NCBI GenBank assembly: GCA_026874595.1
Contig: CM049309.1
Coordinates: 95,440,723-95,504,722 of the forward strand
DNA length: 64,000 nucleotides
Direction of reading: 5' to 3'
Source of the DNA: Sipunculus nudus
Lineage: Eukaryota > Annelida > Sipuncula > Golfingiida > Sipunculidae
Shown: in pieces, positions 28,370 to 41,305 of the stretch
How the letters are laid out: each line of letters begins with the position of its first letter
Position numbering within the stretch: the first letter of the stretch is position 1
Program-made: the position numbers and the translations under genes
Notes under the pieces: generated by a model
The model's input: the letters and a program-made list of their open reading frames with translations, nothing else
Told to the model about the DNA's origin: nothing
Databases searched by the model: none

Positions 28370-31300
28370 CACATTAGAAGTAATTAAGGCTTACAACTAA
28401 TAATATATGAGAAGTAAGGCCTCCGATAAACAACACATTAGAAGTATTTAAGGCTTACGACTAAAAATACATGAGAAGGAAGGCCTCCATATAAACAACA
28501 CATGAGAAGTAATTAATCGATAAATGAGAAGAAAGGCCTCCGATAAACAACACATGAGAAGTAATTAAGGCTTACGACTAATAATATATGAGAAGTAAGG
28601 CCTCCGATAAACAACACATTAGAAGTAATTAAGGCTTACGACTAATAATATATGAGAAGTAAGGCCTCCGATAAACAACACATGAGAAGTAATTAAGGCT
28701 AACGACTAATAATACCTCAGAAGTAAGGCCTCCGATTAAAAACACATATGAAGTAATCAAGGCCGCCGATTAATAATAAATCAGAAGGAAGGCCTCCATA
28801 TAAACAACACATGAGAAGTAATTAAGGCTTACGACTAATAAAACATGAGATGTAAGGCCTCCATATAAACAACACATGAGAAGTAATTAAGTCTTACGAC
28901 AAATAAAACATAAGATGACAGGCCTCCGATAAACAACACATTAGAAGTAATTAAGGCTTACGACTTATAATACTTGAAAAGTAAGGCCTCCGATTAAAAA
29001 CACATATGAAGTAATCAAGGCCGCCGATTAATAATACATCAGAAGGAAGGCCTCCATATAAACAACACATGAGAAGTAATTAAGTCTTACGACTAACAAA
29101 ACATGAGATGTAAGGCCTCCGTTAAACAACACATGAGAAGTAATTAAGGCTTACGACTAATAATACATGAGAAGTAAGGCCTCCGATAAACAACACATGA
29201 GAAGTAATTAAGGCTTATGACTAATAATATATGAGAAGTAAGGCCTCCGATAAACAACACATTAGAAGTAATTAAGGCTTACGACTAATAATATATGAGA
29301 AGTAAGGCCTCCGATAAACAACACATTAGAAGTAGTTAAGGCTTACGACTAATAATATATGAGAAGTAAGGCCTCCGATAAACAACACATAAGAAGTAAT
29401 TAAGTCTTACGACTAATAAAACATGAGATGTAAGGCCTCCGATAAACAACACATTAGAAGTAATTAAGGCCTACGACTAATAATACATGAGAAGTAAGGC
29501 CTGCGATAAACAACACATGAGAAGTAATTAAGTCTTACGACTAATGATATATGAGATGTAAGGCCTCCGTTAAACAACACATGAGAAGATATTAAGGCTA
29601 ACGACTAATTATACTTCAGAAGTAAGGCCTGCGATAAACAACACATGAGAAGTAATTAAGGCTTACGACTAATAATACTTGAAAAGTAAGGCCTCCGATT
29701 AAAAACACATATGAAGTAATCAAGGCCGCCGATTAATAATACATCAGAAGGAAGGCCTCCATATAAACAACACATGAGAAGAAATTAAGGCTTACGACTA
29801 ATAAAACATGAGATGTAAGGCCTCCATATATACAACACATGAGAAGTAATTAAGTCTTACGACTAATAAAACATGAGATGTAAGGCCTCCGATAAACAAC
29901 ACATTAGAAGTAATTAAGGCTTACGACTAATAATACTTGAAAAGTAAGGCCTCCGATTAAAAACACATATGAATTAAGTAATCAAGGCCGCCGATTAATA
30001 ATACATCAGAAGGAAGGCCTCCATATAAACAACACATGAGAAGTAATTAAGTCTTATGACTAATAAAAAATGAGATTTAAGGCCTCCGTTAAACAACACA
30101 TGAGAAGTAATTAAGGCTTACGACTAATAATACATGAGAAGTAAGGCCTCCGATAAACAACACATTAGAAGTAATTAAGGCTTACAACTAATAATATATG
30201 AGAAGTAAGGCCTCCGATAAACAACACATTAGAAGTATTTAAGGCTTACGACTAAAAATACATGAGAAGGAAGGCCTCCATATAAACAACACATGAGAAG
30301 TAATTAATCGATAAATGAGAAGAAAGGCCTCCGATAAACAACACATGAGAAGTAATTAAGGCTTACGACTAATAATATATGAGAAGTAAGGCCTCCGATA
30401 AACAACACATTAGAAGTAATTAAGGCTTACGACTAATAATATATGAGAAGTAAGGCCTCCGATAAACAACACATGAGAAGTAATTAAGGCTAACGACTAA
30501 TAATACCTCAGAAGTAAGGCCTCCGATTAAAAACACATATGAAGTAATCAAGGCCGCCGATTAATAATAAATCAGAAGGAAGGCCTCCATATAAACAACA
30601 CATGAGAAGTAATTAAGGCTTACGACTAATAAAACATGAGATGTAAGGCCTCCATATAAACAACACATGAGAAGTAATTAAGTCTTACGACAAATAAAAC
30701 ATAAGATGACAGGCCTCCGATAAACAACACATTAGAAGTAATTAAGGCTTACGACTTATAATACTTGAAAAGTAAGGCCTCCGATTAAAAACACATATGA
30801 AGTAATCAAGGCCGCCGATTAATAATACATCAGAAGGAAGGCCTCCATATAAACAACACATGAGAAGTAATTAAGTCTTACGACTAACAAAACATGAGAT
30901 GTAAGGCCTCCGTTAAACAACACATGAGAAGTAATTAAGGCTTACGACTAATAATACATGAGAAGTAAGGCCTCCGATAAACAACACATGAGAAGTAATT
31001 AAGGCTTATGACTAATAATATATGAGAAGTAAGGCCTCCGATAAACAACACATTAGAAGTAATTAAGGCTTACGACTAATAATATATGAGAAGTAAGGCC
31101 TCCGATAAACAACACATTAGAAGTAGTTAAGGCTTACGACTAATAATATATGAGAAGTAAGGCCTCCGATAAACAACACATAAGAAGTAATTAAGTCTTA
31201 CGACTAATAAAACATGAGATGTAAGGCCTCCGATAAACAACACATTAGAAGTAATTAAGGCCTACGACTAATAATACATGAGAAGTAAGGCCTGCGATAA

Positions 31301-31950
31301 ACAACACATGAGAAGTAATTAAGTCTTACGACTAATGATATATGAGATGTAAGGCCTCCGTTAAACAACACATGAGAAGATATTAAGGCTAACGACTAAT
31401 TATACTTCAGAAGTAAGGCCTGCGATAAACAACACATGAGAAGTAATTAAGGCTTACGACTAATAATACTTGAAAAGTAAGGCCTCCGATTAAAAACACA
31501 TATGAAGTAATCAAGGCCGCCGATTAATAATACATCAGAAGGAAGGCCTCCATATAAACAACACATGAGAAGAAATTAAGGCTTACGACTAATAAAACAT
31601 GAGATGTAAGGCCTCCATATATACAACACATGAGAAGTAATTAAGTCTTACGACTAATAAAACATGAGATGTAAGGCCTCCGATAAACAACACATTAGAA
31701 GTAATTAAGGCTTACGACTAATAATACTTGAAAAGTAAGGCCTCCGATTAAAAACACATATGAATTAAGTAATCAAGGCCGCCGATTAATAATACATCAG
31801 AAGGAAGGCCTCCATATAAACAACACATGAGAAGTAATTAAGTCTTATGACTAATAAAAAATGAGATTTAAGGCCTCCGTTAAACAACACATGAGAAGTA
31901 ATTAAGGCTTACGACTAATAATACATGAGAAGTAAGGCCTCCGATAAACA
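28370..31950 (+). repeat. Near-perfect 1791-bp tandem duplication within the satellite
   Basis: Rare variants recur at a constant offset of 1791 bases: GAAGTATTTAAGG at 28441 and 30232, and GAATTAAGTAATCAAGG at 29971 and 31762. The AAGATATTAAGG variant is also shared by both copies. 1791 is close to 28 dimers of 64 bp. Similarity is lost at about 30160 and 31950, which marks the ends of the two copies. Confidence 0.85.
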
Positions 31951-32439
31951 ACACATGAGAAGTAATTAAGGCTTACGACTAATAATATATGAGAAGTAAG
32001 GCCTCCGATAAACAACACATTAGAAGTAATTAAGGCTTACGACTAATAATATATGAGAAGTAAGGCCTCCGATAAACAACACATTAGAAGTAATTAAGGC
32101 TTACGACTAATAATATATGAGAAGTAAGGCCTCCGATAAACAACACATTAGAAGTAATTAAGGCTTACGACTAATAATATATGAGCAGTAAGGCCTCCGA
32201 TAAACAACACATTAGAAGTAATTAAGGCTTACGACTTAAAATACATGAGAAGGAAGGCCTCCATATAAACAACACATGAGAAGTAGTTAAGGCTTACGAC
32301 TAATGATACATGCCCTTAGCAAAAAACAAGCTTGCCGCGCACTGTTGCTGCAAACATGCTGCAGCTTTGCAGCAACCTTGCAGCAAGGTCACAATTTGCC
32401 ATGCAAATTAGTTTGCGGCAACCTTGCTGCAGGCTTGCT

Positions 32440-32675
32440 GCAACCAATGTTCCCGCAGCCCTTTTCCTGCAGCCTTCTCGCACACTTTCCCGCAGCTTTC
32501 TCGCACACTTCCCGCAGCCTCGCACACTTTCCTGCAGCCTTCTCGCACACTTTCCCGCAGCCTTCTTGCACACTTTCCCGCAGCCTTCTCGCACACTTCC
32601 TGCAGCCTTGCACACTTTCTGCAGCTTCTCACACACTTTCCCGCAGCCTTCTCGCACACTTTCCCGCAGCAGGGG
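32440..32675 (+). repeat. ~23-bp minisatellite in the transposon's left arm
   Basis: About ten copies of a GC-rich unit (CGCAGCCTTCTCGCACACTT, plus TCC) with small length differences. Open reading frames of up to 146 codons on both strands here come only from this low-complexity repetition. Subterminal repeats of this kind are common in DNA transposons, where they can be transposase binding sites; that role is inferred. Confidence 0.8.
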
Positions 32676-33785
32676 CCAATTAGATAGCAGCCATGATATG
32701 TATAAACAATAGCACGTGGGCTCAGTTATTGTGTACAAGCAGACATGCCATGTCATTAGTCAGTGACTGTCTCTGCTCCAAATATAAATGCAGGTACTCA
32801 ACAGAACAAGCTCTCATGAAACTCCATTTAATTTGCACATACAATTAAACCTTAATCCATAATGGCTTTTAAATATAAACCAAACTTAATCAAGCTTTGT
32901 TAGAAATTACACCTTGATGAATATGAATCAGAGTACACACTACACATGCAGTCACACGAATCCTGCATGAAGTTGTGTAGCTACATAGCTGAATAAAAGT
33001 TCTGGGTGAGTATATTGTCAGGCCAAGGACTGGAAACATGAACCACAAAGTGACATTGGGTTACTTCAATATTGTTAGGAATTTCCCGTTTACTTAGGTT
33101 GACATCTATAGACATAAGTCAAACAGAATTTAGCAAATCAACTTTAAATGAAGCTTAGCCTGAGAATTTTAAAGTTTGTGTGAAGATGAAAACAAGACCT
33201 TATTTAAAGTTACTGTTTCATATTCAAATCAATAAAACTCAAAATGCATTGGAGTTCAATAAATGCATGATACACACGTTAACCACAGAATTGTTTTCAT
33301 GCTGCCTTTGATATATCTGCCTTCCAGCTTGAAAACATCTTTCAATCCCACCTTTAATCTTAGACTTAGTTTTTACTTTTCCACAAAATAAAATTTAATA
33401 CTACACTTTCTGTGTATAAAATTACTTGAAGAAAAATCAATCTTATCAGTGCTGGGCAGCCCTTTATCAATGCTTGCTGCGGCATCCCTTAGGGTACAAA
33501 TATGTAGTTCAAACTTACTGGTGGTAGTAACATAACACCCTCTCTTTGTTCCTCCCATCAACTAATTGTATGTTCTAATTAATCCAATGAGTCCTCTGAA
33601 CATGCTGGATCTGTTGAATGTTACTTTTACTTGTTCTATTTGGCACAGATCTTCATATTTTTAGAAGAGCTAACAAAGCACTGTCTTTTACTAATTTTGC
33701 AAGAATGGCTGCCTACCCTCCAAAATCAGTTTAGCCAATCACAACAGGGTAAGACAGGAAATAGTAGAGCAAATAAAACTGTAAA

Positions 33786-33975
33786 AGACTGCGGCTAGCC
33801 GCAACCCTCCTGCAGCCTTCCTGCGCACAGCATCCAGTTAACTCTATTAGACTGCGGCTAGCCGCAACCCTCCCGCAGCCTTCCTGCACACAGTATTAAA
33901 ATACTCTATAGGACTGCGGCTAGCCGCAACCCTCCCGCAACCTTCCAGCACACAATTCAGATTTGCTGCACACTT
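33786..33975 (+). repeat. 62-63-bp triplicate with TGCGGCTAGCCGCA palindromes
   Basis: Three direct copies, each starting with the 14-bp perfect palindrome TGCGGCTAGCCGCA at 33790-33803, 33853-33866 and 33915-33928 and continuing with ACCCTCC(C/T)GCA and CAGCCTTCC-type sequence related to the left-arm minisatellite. They are likely subterminal repeats of the transposon. Confidence 0.8.
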
Positions 33976-34117
33976 TCCTGCAGCCTTTGCCAGGCAGCGG
34001 GAAGCATGTAACTAGCCGCAGCCTTCCTGCACACTCTTCTTGCAGCCTATTTTGGTTTCTGCTGCTTTGCAGCACGGTTGCAGCAAAGCAGCGGCAAACT
34101 TTTCATTTTGCTAAGGG

Positions 34118-37100
34118 TGAGAGGTAAGGCCTCCCAAAAACAACACATAATAAGTAATTAAGGCTTTCGACTAATAATACATGAGAAGTAAGGCCTCCCA
34201 ATAACAAGACATGAGAAGTAATTAAAGCTTACGACTAATAATACATGAGAAGTAAGGCCTCCGATAAACAACACATTAGAAGTAATTAAGGCTTACAACT
34301 AATAATATATGAGAAGTAAGGCCTCCGATAAACAACACATTAGAAGTAATTAAGGCTTACGACTAAAAATACATGAGAAGGAAGGCCTCCATATAAACAA
34401 CACATGAGAAGTAACTAATCGATAAATGAGAAGAAAGGCCTCCGATAAACAACACATGAGAAGTAATTAAGGCTTACGACTAATAATATATGAGAAGTAA
34501 GGCCTCCGATAAACAACACATTAGAAGTAATTAAGGCTTACGACTAATAATATATGAGAAGTAATGCCTCCGATAAACAACACATGAGAAGTAATTAAGT
34601 CTTACGACTTATAATACATGAAAAGTAAGACCTCCGATAAACAACACATGAGAAGTAATTAAGGCTCTTGACACATAAACAACCTATAAACAACACATGA
34701 GAAGTAATTAAGGCTTACGACTAATAATACATGAGAAGAAAGGCCTCCGATAAACAACACATTACAAGTAATTAAGGCTTACGACTAATAATATATGAGA
34801 AGTAAGGCCTCCGATAAACAACACATTAGAAGTAATTAAGGCTTACGACTAAAAATACATGAGAAGGAAGGCCTCCATATAAACAACACATGAGAAGTAA
34901 CTAATCGATAAATGAGAAGAAAGGCCTCCGATAAACAACACATGAGAAGTAATTAAGGCTTACGACTAATAATATATGAGAAGTAAGGCCTCCGATAAAC
35001 AACACATTAGAAGTAATTAAGGCTTACGACTAATAATATATGAGAAGTAAGGCCTCCGATAAACAACACATGAGAAGTAATTAAGGCTAACGACTAATAA
35101 TACCTCAGAAGTAAGGCCTCCGATAAACAACACATTAGAAGTAATTAAGGCTTACGACTAAAAATACATGAGAAGGAAGGCCTCCATATAAACAACACAT
35201 GAGAAGTAATTAAGGCTTACGACTAATAAAACATGAGAAGTAAGCCGTCCGATAAACAACACATGAGAAGTAATTAAGGCTTACGACTTATAATACATGA
35301 AAAGTAAGACCTCCGATAAACAACACATGAGAAGTAATTAAGGCTCTTGACACATAAACAACCGATAAACAACACATGAGAAGTAATTAAGGCCTCAACT
35401 AATAATACATGAGAGGTAAGGCCTCCGATAAACAATACATGAGAAGTAATTCAGGCCTACCCCTTGATAAATGAGAAGTAAGGCCTCCCATAAACAACAC
35501 ATGAGAAGTAATTAAGGCTTACGACTTATAATGCATGAGAAGTAAGGCCTCCGAAAAAAACACATGAGAAGTAATTAAGGCTTACGACTAATAATACATG
35601 AGAAGTAAGGCCTCCCAAAAACAACACATGAGAAGTTATTAAGGCTTACGACTAATAATATATGAGAAGTAAGGCCTCCAAAAAAATAACAAATGAGAAG
35701 TAATTAAGTCTTACGACTAATAACACATGAGAAGTAAGGCCTCCGATAAACAACACATGAGAAGTCATTAAGGCTAACGACTAATAATACCTCAGAAGTA
35801 AGGCCTGCGATAAACAACACATGAGAAGTAATTAAGGCTTACGACTAATAATACTTGAAAAGTAAGGCCTCCGATTAAAAACACATATGAAGTAATCAAG
35901 GCCGCCGATTAATAATACATCAGAAGGAAGGCCACCATATAAACAACACATGAGAAGTAATTAAGTCTTACGACTAATAAAACATGAGATGTAAGGCCTC
36001 CATACAAAAAACACATGAGAAGTAATTAAGTCTAACGACTAATAAAACATGAGATGTAAGGCCTCCATTAAACAACACATGAGAAGTAATTAAGGCTTAC
36101 GACTAATAATACATGAGAAGTAAGGCCTCCGATAAACAACACATGAGAAGTAATTAAGGCTTACGACTAATAATATATGAGAAGTAATGCCTCCGATAAA
36201 CAACACATTAGAAGTAATTAAGGCTTACGACTAATAATATATGAGAAGTAAGGCCTCCGATAAACAACACATTAGAAGTAATTAAGGCTTACGACTAATA
36301 ATATATGAAAGTAAGGCCTCCGATAAACAACACATTAGAAGTAATTAAGGCTTACGACTAATAAAACATGAAAGGTAAGGCCTACGATAAACAACACATT
36401 AGAAGTAATTAAGGCTTACGACTTATAATACTTGAAAAGTAAGGCCTCCGATTAAAAACACATATGAAGTAATCAAGGCGGCCGATTAATAATACATCAG
36501 AAGAAAGGCCTCCATATAAACAACACATGAGAAGTAATTAAGTCTTACGACTAATAAAACATGAGATGTAAGGCCTCCGTTAAACAACACATGAGAAGTA
36601 ATTAAGGCTTACGACTAATAATACATGAAAAGTAAGGCCTCCGATAAACAACACATTAGAAGTAATTAAGGCTTACGACTAATAATACTTGAAAAGTAAG
36701 GCCTCCGATTAAAAACACATATGAAGTAATCAAGGCCGCCGATTAATAATACATCAAAAGGAAGGCCTCCATATAAACAACACATGAGAAGTAATTAAGG
36801 CGTACGACTTATAATATATGAGATGTAAGGCCTCCGATAAACAACACATTAGAAGTAATTAAGGCTTACGACTTATAATACATGAGAAGTAAGGCCTCCG
36901 ATAAACAACACATTAGAAGTAATTAAGGCTTACGACTAATAATACTTGAAAAGTAAGGCCTCCGATTAAAAACACATATGAAGTAATCAAGGCCGCCCAT
37001 TAATAATACATCTGAAGGAAGGCCTCCATATAAACAACACAGGAGAAGTAATTAAGTCTTACAACTAATAATATATGAGATGTAAGGCCTCCGTTAAACA

Positions 37101-40100
37101 ACACATGAGAAGTAATTAAGGCTAACGACTAATAATACCTCAGAAGTAAGGCCTGCGATAAACAACACATGAGAAGTAATCAAGGCCGCCGATTAATAAT
37201 ACCTCAGAAGGAAGGCCTCCATATAAACAACACATGAGAAGTAATTAAGGCTAACGACTAATAATACCTCAGAAGTAAGGCCTTCGTTAAACAACACATG
37301 AGAAGTAATCAAGGTTTACGACTAATAATACATGAGAAGTAAGGCCTCCGATAAACAACACATTAGAAGTAATTAAGGCTTACGACTAATAATACTTGAA
37401 AAGAAAGGCCTCCGATAAACAACACATTAGAAGAAATTAAGGCTTACGACTAATAATACATGAGAAGTAAGGCCTCCGATAAATAACACAGAAGTAATTA
37501 AGGCTTACGACTAATAATACTTGAAAAGTAAGGCCTCCGATTAAAAACACATATGAAGTAATCAAGGCCGCAAATTAATAATACCTCAGAAGGAAGGCCT
37601 CCATATAAACAACACATGAGAAGTAATTAAGGCTAACGACTAAAAATACCTCAGAAGTAAGGCCTTCGATAAACAACACATGAGAAGTAATCAAGGCCGC
37701 CGATTAATAATACCTCAGAAGGAAGGCTTCCATATAAACAACACATGAGAAGTAATTAAGTCTTACGACTAATAATACATGAGAAGTAAGGCCTCCTTTA
37801 AACAACACATTAGAAGTAATTAAGGCTTACGACTAATAATATATGAGAAGTAAGGCCTCCGATAAACAACACATTAGAAGTAATTAAGGCTTACGACTAA
37901 AAATACATGAGAAGGAAGGCCTCCATATAAACAACACATGAGAAGTAATTAATCGATAAATGAGAAGAAAGGCATCCGATAAACAACACATGAGAAGTAA
38001 TTAAGGCTTACGACTTATAATGCATGAGAAGTAAGGCCTCCGAAAAAAACACGAGAAGTAATTAAGGCTCACGACACATAAACAACCGATAAACAACACA
38101 TGAGAAGTAATTAAGGCTTACGACTTATAATACATGAAAAGTAAGACCTCCGATAAACAACACATGAGAAGTAATTAAGGCTCACGACACATAAACAACC
38201 GATAAACAACACATGAGAAGTAATTAAGGCCTCAACTAATAATACATGAGAGGTAAGGCCTCCGATAAACAATACATGAGAAGTAATTCAGGCTTACCCC
38301 TTGATAAATGAGAAGTAAGGCCTCCGATAAATAACACATTAGAAGTAATTAAGGCTTACGACTAAAAATACATGAGAAGGAAGGCCTCCGATTAAAAACA
38401 CATATGAAGTAATGAAGGCCGCCGATTAATAATAAATCAGAAGGAAGGCCTCCATATAAACAACACATGAGAAGTAATTAAGGCTTACGACTAATAATAT
38501 ATGAGAAGTAAGGCCTCCGATAAACAACACATTAGAAGTAATTAAGGCTTACGACTAATAATATATGAGAAGTAAGGCCTCCGATAAACAACACATAAGA
38601 AGTAATTAAGGCTTACGACTAATAATATATGAGAAGTAAGGTCCCCGATAAACAACACATGAGAAGTAATTAAGGCTTACGACTAAAAATACATGAGAAG
38701 GAAGGCCTCCATATAAACAACACATGAGAAGTAGTTAAGGCTTACGACTAATGATACATGAGAGGTAAGGCCTCCCAAAAACAACACATAATAAGTAATT
38801 AAGGCTTTCGACTTATAATACATGAGAAGTAAGGCCTCCCAATAACAAGACATGAGAAGTAATTAAGGCTTACGACTAATAATACATGAGAAGTAAGGCC
38901 TCCGATAAACAACACATTAGAAGTAATTAAGGCTTACGACTAATAATATATGAGAAGTAAGGCCTCCGATAAACAACACATTAGAAGTAATTAAGGCTTA
39001 CGACTAAAAATACATGAGAAGGAAGGCCTCCATATAAACAACACATGAGAAGTAATTAATCGATAAATGAGAAGAAAGGCATCCGATAAACAACACATGA
39101 GAAGTAATTAAGGCTTACGACTTATAATGCATGAGAAGTAAGGCCTCCGAAAAAAACACATGAGAAGTAATTTAGGCTCACGACTAATAAAACATGAGAA
39201 GTAAGCCGTCCGATAAACAACACATGAGAAGTAATTAAGGCTTACGACTTATAATACATGAAAAGTAAGACCTCCGATAAACAACACATGAGAAGTAATT
39301 AAGGCTCACGACACATAAACAACCGATAAACAACACATGAGAAGTAATTAAGGCCTCGACTAATAATACATGAGAGGTAAGGCCTCCGATAAACAATACA
39401 TGAGAAGTAATTAAGGCTTACGACTAATAATACATGAGAAGTAAGGCCTCCGATAAACAACACATTAGAAGTAATTAAGGCTTACGACTAAAAATACATG
39501 AGAAGGAAGGCCTCCATATAAACAACACATGAGAAGTAATTAATCGATAAATGAGAAGTGAGGCATCCGATAAACAACACATGAGAAGTAATTAAGGCTT
39601 ACGACTTATAATACATGAAAAGTAAGACCTCCGATAAACAACACATGAGAAGTAATTAAGGCTCACGACACATAAACAACCGATAAACAACACATGAGAA
39701 GTAATTAAGGCCTCGACTAATAATACATGAGAGGTAAGGCCTCCGATAAACAATACATGAGAAGTAATTCAGGCTTACCCCTTGATAAATGAGAAGTAAG
39801 GCCTCCGATAAACAAAACATGAGAAGTAATTAAGGCTTACGACTTATAATGCATGAGAAGTAAGGCCTCCCATAAACAACACATTTGAAGTAATTAAGGC
39901 TTACGACTAATAATATATGAGAAGTAAGGCCTCCGATAAATAACACATTAGAAGTAATTAAGGCTTACGACTAAAAATACATGAGAAGGAAGGCCTACAT
40001 ATAAACAACACATGAGAAGTAGTTAAGGCTTACGACTAATGATACATGAGAGGTAAGGCCTACCAAAAACAACACATAATAAGTAATTAAGGCTTTCGAC

Positions 40101-41305
40101 TAATAATATATGAGAAGTAAGGCCTCCCAAAAGCAAGACATGAGAAGTAATTAAGGCTTACGACTAATAATACATGAGAAGTAAGGCCTCCGATAAACAA
40201 CACATTAGAAGTAATTAAGGCTTACGACTAAAAATACATGAGAAGGAAGGCCTCCATATAAACAACACATGAGAAGTAATTAATCGATAAATGAGAAGTG
40301 AGGCATCCGATAAACAACACATGAGAAGTAATTAAGGCTTACGACTTATAATGCATGAGAAGTAAGGCCTCCGAAAAAAACACATGAGAAGTAATTAAGG
40401 CTCACGACTAATAAAACATGAGAAGTAAGCCGTCCGATAAACAACACATGAGAAGTAATTAAGGCTTACGACTTATAATACATGAAAAGTAAGACCTCCG
40501 ATAAACAACACATGAGAAGTAATTAAGGCTCACGACACATAAACAACCGATAAACAACACATGAGAAGTAATTAAGGCCTCGACTAATAATACATGAGAG
40601 GTAAGGCCTCCGATAAACAATACATGAGAAGTAATTCAGGCTTACCCCTTGATAAATGAGAAGTAAGGCCTTCGATAAACACAAATGAGAAGTAATTAAG
40701 GCTTACGACTTATAATGCATGAGAAGTAAGGCCTCCGAAAAAAACACATGAGAAGTAATTAAGGCTCACGACTAATAAAACATGAGAAGTAAGCCGTCCG
40801 ATACACAACACATGAGAAGTAATTAAGGCTTACGACTTATAATAGATGAAAAGTAAGACCTCCGATAAACAACACATGAGAAGTAATTAAGGCTTACGAC
40901 TTATAATACATGAGAAGTAAGGCCTCCGATAAACAACACATGAGAAGTAATTAAGGCTTACGACTTATAATAGATGAAAAGTAAGACCTCCGATAAACAA
41001 CACATGAGAAGTAATTAAGGCTTACGACTTATAATACATTAGAAGTAAGGCCTCCGATCCACTATACATGAGAAGTAATTAAGGCTTACGACTTATAAAA
41101 CATGAGAAGTAAGGCCTCCCAAAAGCAGAAAATGCCTCCCAAAAACAACACATGAGAAGTAATTAAGGCTTGCGACTAATAAATCATGAGAAGTAAGGCC
41201 GCCGACTAATAATACATCAGAAGTAAGGACTTTGACCAATAATACCTGAGAAGTTAGGCATCCTATCAGTATAATTGGCAAGAAGTAAGGCCTCCGATAA
41301 ACATC
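34118..41305 (+). repeat. Dimeric higher-order satellite (right block)
   Basis: Continuation of the 64-bp dimer array after the transposon. It is more heterogeneous than the left block: extra variants GGCTCACGACACATAAACAACC, AAGCCGTCCG, CTTACCCCTTGATAAATG and GCATGAGAAG recur as a cassette near 35230-35560, 37990-38330, 39090-39410 and 40290-40680. From about 41080 the regular dimer breaks down and a monomer-type edge module appears (41226-41300). Confidence 0.93.

Larger units (their letters stand above)
5930..32312 (+). repeat. Dimeric higher-order satellite, 64-bp unit (left block)
   Basis: The array is built of a 64-bp dimer. Monomer A is 30 bp (AGAAGTAAGGCCTCCG, then ATAAACAACACATG). 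Monomer B is 34 bp (AGAAGTAATTAAGGCTTACG, then ACTAATAATACATG). B differs from A by a 4-base insertion that makes AATTAA, and by ~10 substitutions. Variant dimers (CTTGAAAAG, ATCAAGGCCGCCGATT, CATATAAACAACAC, CTCAGAAG, AATTAATCGATAAATGAG) recur in fixed order and define longer blocks. Each monomer carries about one CpG. No gene, RNA or ORF of note lies inside. The orientation is constant throughout. Confidence 0.95.
32313..34117. mobile_element. Non-autonomous DNA transposon (1805 bp) nested in satellite
   Basis: The ends are an inverted repeat: CCCTTAGCAAAA at 32313-32324 and TTTTGCTAAGGG at 34106-34117, extending imperfectly (CTTGCCGC near the left end, GCGGCAAA near the right) over about 60 bp of GCTGCAA-rich sequence. 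A 2-bp direct repeat, TG, flanks it (32311-32312 and 34118-34119). Removing the element and one TG restores the satellite block found uninterrupted near 28190-28260, so the insertion is precise. The interior has no transposase. It holds a ~23-bp minisatellite on the left, unique AT-rich DNA in the middle and a 62-63-bp triplicate on the right. The superfamily is uncertain: animal CACTA-like elements make 2-bp duplications, but the CCCTTAGC end is not a typical CACTA end. Confidence 0.85.

Noticed and set aside
32303..32756. Overlapping frames of 74-146 codons on both strands
   Set aside because: All fall in the transposon's ~23-bp GC-rich minisatellite; cysteine- and alanine-rich low complexity, not transposase.
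5930..41300. CRISPR-like array (regular ~30-bp repeats)
   Set aside because: The sequences between the repeats are themselves repeats, there are no unique spacers, and the context is eukaryotic.
5930..41300. Centromeric function through a CENP-B box
   Set aside because: I did not find the TTCGnnnnAnnCGGG pattern in the dimer; centromere identity cannot be claimed from sequence alone.
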